A stretch of DNA of 24,906 nucleotides, from positions 1-24,906 of the forward strand of contig DATMSB010000145.1 in assembly GCA_035565615.1 (NCBI GenBank), written 5' to 3'. Position 1 is the stretch's first letter. Each line of letters opens with the position of its first letter. Below, piece by piece: positions 21,255 to 24,906 of the stretch. Under the pieces are notes generated by a model. The model had not been told where the DNA came from. It made no database searches and saw nothing but the letters and a program-made list of their open reading frames with translations. This stretch comes from Vulgatibacter sp035565615. Its GTDB lineage: Bacteria; Myxococcota; Myxococcia; Myxococcales; Vulgatibacteraceae. A program made the position numbers and the translations under genes.

Positions 21255-21342
21255 TGGCGCTTCGATGCGGGAGCCGCCCGGAGGTCGCGCCAAGGAGGAG
21301 GAGATCCCGGTATACGAGAGGCAGGCAACCTACGGAGGCCAC

Positions 21343-22281
21343 GTGGATCAGCTCTTCCTCATGGATCCCGTCGAGCAGGCGGATCCGACCAAGGACACCA
21401 CCTGGGCCCTGATGCGCGCCGCCTGCGCCAGGGGCCACCGGATCCACCACGCCAGCGCGGACGACCTCTCCCTCCGCGGCGGTACCCCGTGGGTGAAGGC
21501 CCGCCCCGTCGCGATCCCCGCCGAGGGCGGCGCCTTCACCTGGCTGGGCGAGGCGGAGCTTCGGGAGGTCGCCTCCTTCCGCGTCGCCTGGGTCCGGACC
21601 GATCCGCCCTTCGACGAGGCCTACCTCGAGGCCACCTGGATCCTCGATCGGGTGGATGGAGGCCGCTGCCTCGTCGTCAACGACCCGACCGGGGTGCGCC
21701 GGGCCAACGAGAAGCTCTACGCCCTCAACTTCCCGGAGCTCTGCCCCCCCACCCTCGTCTCCTCCGACCGGGAGCTCCTCCGCCGCTTCGTGGAGGAGCA
21801 CGGCGAGGTGGTCTTCAAGCCCATCGCCGGGCACGCGGGCAGCGGAATCCTCTTCGCCCAGGCGGGCATGCGGGGGCTGGGCGCCCTCATCGAGGTCGCC
21901 ACCGCCGGCGGCGCCCGCACCGAGGTCCAGCGCTACCTCCCCGAGGCGGCGAAGGGGGACAAGCGCATCCTGCTCCTCGACGGCGAGCCCCTGGGCGCCG
22001 TCCTCCGCGTGCACGGGCCCGGCGAGGAGCGCAACAACCTCCACCTCGGCGGCTCTGCGCGGAAGGCGACCCTGGACGACGACGACCTGGCGATCGTGCG
22101 CACCATCGCGCCCCGGCTCCGCAGCGACGGCCTCCACTTCGTGGGGATCGACGTGATCGGCGGCAGGCTCACCGAGGTGAACGTCACCTCTCCCACCGGG
22201 ATCCAGGAGATCGAGGCCTTCGACGGCCCCGGCGCGTCCGAGCGGGTGATCCGCTGGGCCGAGGCGCGGGCGGCGAGCTGA
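21343..22281 (+). CDS. gshB: Glutathione synthetase
   Basis: Second step of glutathione synthesis: adds glycine to gamma-glutamylcysteine, ATP-dependent, cytoplasmic. The 312 residues (E. coli 316) show an N-terminal Rossmann-like start QLFLMDPVEQADPTKDTTWA, equivalent to the 'MDPxxxIxxxKDTT' start of GshB. The ATP-grasp core follows: NDPTGVRRANEKLYALNFPE, VVFKPIAGHAGSGILF, and the metal-binding end VGIDVIGG-LTEVNVTSPTGIQEIE, which is nearly identical to the family signature. The start is a GTG at 21343 with GGAG five bases before it, giving exactly the family N-terminus. Divergent from gshA. Confidence 0.97.
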   Translation: MDQLFLMDPVEQADPTKDTTWALMRAACARGHRIHHASADDLSLRGGTPWVKARPVAIPAEGGAFTWLGEAELREVASFRVAWVRTDPPFDEAYLEATWILDRVDGGRCLVVNDPTGVRRANEKLYALNFPELCPPTLVSSDRELLRRFVEEHGEVVFKPIAGHAGSGILFAQAGMRGLGALIEVATAGGARTEVQRYLPEAAKGDKRILLLDGEPLGAVLRVHGPGEERNNLHLGGSARKATLDDDDLAIVRTIAPRLRSDGLHFVGIDVIGGRLTEVNVTSPTGIQEIEAFDGPGASERVIRWAEARAAS

Positions 22282-22485
22282 CGCCCGGGCGTGGGCGGGC
22301 CCGTGCACCGGCGATGGCTGGAGGTGGCGGACGCGGGACGACGCCCTGGGGGTGCCGGGAGGATCGGGATCGTTTTCCGGGCGCCCGGTGTTACGAGCCC
22401 CGGCCGAGCCCTCGGGGATCGCCTCCTTTGCGCCTCCCCTCCGGTTCGCGCCGGAAAAACCGCAGCCGCAGCCGCGTCTCGCAGC

Positions 22486-22514
22486 TTGAGAGCATCCGGC
22501 CGGCTGCCTATGAT
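22486..22514 (+). promoter_or_regulatory. Sigma70-type promoter of the S41 protease gene
   Basis: TTGAGA (22486-22491; four of six), exactly 17 bases, then TATGAT (22509-22514; five of six). The predicted transcript start near 22521 gives a leader of about 65 bases. It is one of the two best promoter matches in the window. Confidence 0.65.
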
Positions 22515-22524
22515 CCGAGCCACG

Positions 22525-22558
22525 GCTCTCGCCAGGAGACGGCGAGGGCCCGCTCTTT
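22525..22558 (+). promoter_or_regulatory. Leader hairpin followed by T-rich run before the S41 protease gene
   Basis: GCTCTCGCC (22525-22533) pairs with GGCGAGGGC (22541-22549) over nine positions with one T-G wobble, around the loop AGGAGAC. It is followed by CCGCTCTTTTCC. It sits a few bases after the predicted transcript start, so it is a candidate attenuator or 5'-end stabiliser; it is too close to the promoter to serve an upstream gene. Confidence 0.4.
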
Positions 22559-22585
22559 TCCTTCGGCAGTCTTCGGGAGCACTCG

Positions 22586-24906
22586 ATGATCCGATTCGCC
22601 GCGCGCGCGGCCGTCCTCCTCGCCCTCGCGGGGGCCTGGGGCCTCGTCGGCGGGGACCGCATGGTCGCTCCCCTCCTGCCGCAGGCCCGGGCGGAGCCCG
22701 TCCCCCAGGCGTCGTCGACGGAGGAGCTCCCCGACCTCGCGTCGCTGAAGGTCTTCAACCGGGTCGTCCTCCAGGTGAAGGAGAACTACTTCGACCCGGG
22801 CCGGATCCAGCCGCGGCAGATGCTGGTCGACAGCCTCGACTACGTGGAGAAGCAGATCCCGGAGGTGATGGTCGACGGCGACGCCAAGGCCGGCGAGGTG
22901 AAGGTGACGGTCGGCGGGACGACCCAGACCTTCGGCATCGGGGACGTCGACTCGATCTTCAAGATGAGCCTGCGCCTCGGCCAGATCATGGGCTTCGTGC
23001 AGAAGAACCTCGATCCCGGCCACACCGCGGAGGAGCTGCGCAACATCGAATACGCCCTCGTGAACGGCATGCTCTCCTCCCTCGATCCCCACTCGGTCCT
23101 CCTCAAGCCCGAGTACTTCCGGGAGATGAAGCTCTCCACCAAGGGCGAGTTCGGCGGCCTGGGCTTCATCATCGGCATGACCGACGGCGAGCTCACGGTG
23201 ATGAAGGTGCTCAAGGGCACCAAGGACCAGCCGACGCCGGCCTACAAGTTCGGGATCAAGCCGAAGGACAAGATCCTCCAGATCGCCGGCGAGTCCACGG
23301 TGAACATGGACGTCACCGAGGCGGCCGAGCGCCTGCGCGGGCGGCCTGGCTCCAAGGTGCGGGTGCTCCTCATGCGCAAGGGCTGGGCGGAGCCCAAGGC
23401 CATGGACATCCCCCGGGCCAAGATCGAGATCGAGTCGGTGGTGTCCAAGCTCCTCTCGGACAAGGTCGGCTACGTCCGCCTCAAGAACTTCCAGGGCAAC
23501 ACCTCGCGGGATCTCCAGGCGGCGATCCGCGACATGAAGGCCGAGGCGGGCGGCAAGCTCGCCGGCCTCGTCATCGACCTTCGCGGCAACCCGGGCGGCC
23601 TCCTCGAGCAGGCGATCCAGGTCTCCGACACCTTCGTGGGCTCGGGGGCCCTCGTGACCACCGTGGGCATGAGCAACAAGCTGCGCGAGGTGAAGAAGGC
23701 GACCGAGGGCAACCCCGACCTCGAGAAGAACCTGCCGCTCGCGGTCCTCGTCAACGGCGGCTCCGCCTCCGCCAGCGAGATCGTCGCCGGCGCGCTGAAG
23801 AACCTCGACCGCGCCGTGGTGATCGGCCGCACCACCTTCGGCAAGGGATCGGTGCAGGTGCTCTACGACTTCCCCGACCAGTCGGCGCTGAAGCTGACCA
23901 TCGCCCAGTACCTCACCCCGGGCGACGTCTCCATCCAGGAGACGGGCATCACGCCGGACATCGAGCTGGTGGCCTCCCGGGTGACCAAGGACGCGGTGAA
24001 CGCCTTCGCGCCGGTGAAGACCATGCGGGAGCAGGATCTCGACCGGCACCTCGCGAACCCCGCGGACCTCTTCGCCAAGGACCCCCTCGAGCGCCCGGAG
24101 GCGAAGAAGAACGACCCCGAGCAGAAGCCGCTCTTCTCCATGCGCTACCTGCGGGACGAGCCCGTGACCAAGGACGGCGAGGCCGGGCTGGAGGACGAGG
24201 ACGCCGAGGAGGAGGAGCTCTCGGACGACTTCGTCGAGGACTACCAGATCCGCTTCGCCCGCGACCTCCTGCTCGCCACCCCCTACGGCTCCCGCCCCCA
24301 GATGCTCGCCAAGATCGGATCGTTCGTGTCGAGCCGCTCCGCGCAGGAGGAGGCGCGCATCGACGAGGCCATCGCGGCGCTGGGGATCGACTGGTCCAAG
24401 GGGAGCACCGTGGTGGCCGCGGCGCCGACTGTGTCTGCGACCTTCACGCCCGGCTCGGGCGCCCCGATCCGCGCCGGAGAGAAGGTCGAGCTCAAGCTCG
24501 AGGTCGTCAACACCGGCACCGCCCCCATCCACCGGCTCAGCGCCTGGACGCAGTCGGACTCCAACCCCCTCCTCGATCGCCGCGAGTTCCTCCTGGGGAG
24601 CCTCGCCCCCGGCGAGAAGCGGAGCTGGACGGTCCCCGTCGAGATCCCCAAGGACCTCGCGTCCCGCCGGGATCCGGTGACGATCAAGCTGCAGGACGCG
24701 GCCGGGAACCACTACGACGAGCTCCACCACGAGATCAACGTGGCGGAGGTGCCCAAGCCCCGCTTCTCCTACTCCTGGCAGATCCTCTCCCGCTCGGGCC
24801 CGAGCGACGGGATCCCGCATCCGGGCGAGAAGCTCACCCTGCGCATGGACGTGAAGAACGTCGGCGCGGGCGCCAGCACCGAGACGACCTACGCGTCGAT
24901 CAAGAA
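22586..24906 (+). CDS. S41 C-terminal processing peptidase with PDZ and Ig-like modules (partial; runs off the right edge)
   Basis: Exported serine protease of the Ctp/Tsp family; 773 residues are visible with no stop. An N-terminal hydrophobic signal (AAVLLALAGAWGLVGG) with possible cleavage after ARA36 is followed by a helical region with PHSVLL. The PDZ domain is at about 182-265 (GGLGFIIG, PKDKILQIAG). The S41 catalytic domain (about 275-460) has VIDLRGNPGGLL, the nucleophile Ser395 in GGSASASEI, and the general-base Lys420 exactly 25 residues later in FGKGSVQ. A very acidic linker (about 532-554) leads to at least one Ig-like CARDB-type module (about 615-725: VELKLEVVNTG, LGSLAPGEKRSW) and the start of a second (LTLRMDVKNVGAG). 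The ATG at 22586 has GGGAG six bases before it. The usual length of Ctp proteases is 400-550, so the C-terminal extension is notable. Confidence 0.93.
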   Translation, partial: MIRFAARAAVLLALAGAWGLVGGDRMVAPLLPQARAEPVPQASSTEELPDLASLKVFNRVVLQVKENYFDPGRIQPRQMLVDSLDYVEKQIPEVMVDGDAKAGEVKVTVGGTTQTFGIGDVDSIFKMSLRLGQIMGFVQKNLDPGHTAEELRNIEYALVNGMLSSLDPHSVLLKPEYFREMKLSTKGEFGGLGFIIGMTDGELTVMKVLKGTKDQPTPAYKFGIKPKDKILQIAGESTVNMDVTEAAERLRGRPGSKVRVLLMRKGWAEPKAMDIPRAKIEIESVVSKLLSDKVGYVRLKNFQGNTSRDLQAAIRDMKAEAGGKLAGLVIDLRGNPGGLLEQAIQVSDTFVGSGALVTTVGMSNKLREVKKATEGNPDLEKNLPLAVLVNGGSASASEIVAGALKNLDRAVVIGRTTFGKGSVQVLYDFPDQSALKLTIAQYLTPGDVSIQETGITPDIELVASRVTKDAVNAFAPVKTMREQDLDRHLANPADLFAKDPLERPEAKKNDPEQKPLFSMRYLRDEPVTKDGEAGLEDEDAEEEELSDDFVEDYQIRFARDLLLATPYGSRPQMLAKIGSFVSSRSAQEEARIDEAIAALGIDWSKGSTVVAAAPTVSATFTPGSGAPIRAGEKVELKLEVVNTGTAPIHRLSAWTQSDSNPLLDRREFLLGSLAPGEKRSWTVPVEIPKDLASRRDPVTIKLQDAAGNHYDELHHEINVAEVPKPRFSYSWQILSRSGPSDGIPHPGEKLTLRMDVKNVGAGASTETTYASIK

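Larger units (their letters stand above)
22282..22585. other. Intergenic region between gshB and the S41 protease gene
   Basis: A 304-base gap with no convincing coding frame. The left two thirds hold several short GC-rich palindromes (for example ACGCCCGGGCGT just after the gshB stop), any of which could end the gshB transcript, but none has a T-tract. The right third holds the promoter and leader hairpin listed separately. A short run of CCGCAG units near 22460-22475 looks like chance. Confidence 0.6.

Noticed and set aside
22455..22480. Short CCGCAG repeats upstream of the protease promoter
   Set aside because: Only about two and a half units, consistent with chance in GC-rich sequence.
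1..24906. tRNA or rRNA genes, CRISPR arrays, insertion sequences, attachment sites or prophage genes
   Set aside because: None seen on either strand: no transposase or integrase domains, no regularly spaced repeats and no tRNA cloverleaf or TTCGA-type arms recognised. A dedicated scan was not possible.

Overview
The window is very GC-rich (strong G/C preference at third codon positions), densely packed with genes and free of mobile elements. The gene set points to a Gram-negative member of the Myxococcota or a close deltaproteobacterial relative: a PilT close to the myxobacterial type, a PilZ protein, a plant/proteobacterial-type GshA, many lipoproteins and a tandem pair of Big2/RCC1 lipoproteins. 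This is inference from protein character; no rRNA or other phylogenetic marker was compared.

Layout. (1) 1-1687, minus strand: the 5' part of pilT, then the rplM-rpsI ribosomal operon with a promoter, leader hairpins and a terminator. (2) 1970-4427, plus: two overlapping GT4-type glycosyltransferases, convergent with (3) 4500-6536, minus: a Rep/UvrD helicase. (4) 6619-11272, plus: two large paralogous lipoproteins, each made of Big2-like Ig domains followed by a disulfide-marked RCC1 propeller. (5) 11555-12619, plus: four tiny lipoproteins in a tight operon sharing a Cys-hairpin-Cys motif, ending at a hairpin terminator. (6) 12766-15390, plus: a SUKH-like protein, a nucleotidyltransferase overlapping a calcineurin-like phosphoesterase, a terminator and a PilZ protein. 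(7) 15431-15691, minus: a YggT membrane protein, divergent from (8) 15841-19761, plus: alaS, a perfect 13-bp hairpin and a guanidino-modifying-enzyme (amidinotransferase-like) protein. (9) gshA (minus) and gshB (plus), divergently arranged and together giving the whole glutathione pathway, with a small dyad between them. (10) 22586 to the right edge: an exported S41 C-terminal processing protease with PDZ and Ig-like C-terminal modules, behind a good sigma70-type promoter and a leader hairpin.

How the genes fit together. Housekeeping functions (translation: rplM, rpsI, alaS; repair: the helicase; redox: gshA and gshB) alternate with envelope functions (pili, glycan assembly, lipoproteins, YggT, the protease). 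The least described part is 6619-12619, where two multidomain Cys-rich lipoproteins precede four mini-lipoproteins that carry a similar disulfide-hairpin signature. No tRNA, rRNA, CRISPR array, insertion sequence or phage gene was found. All promoter, terminator and operator calls come from reading motifs and inverted repeats by eye.
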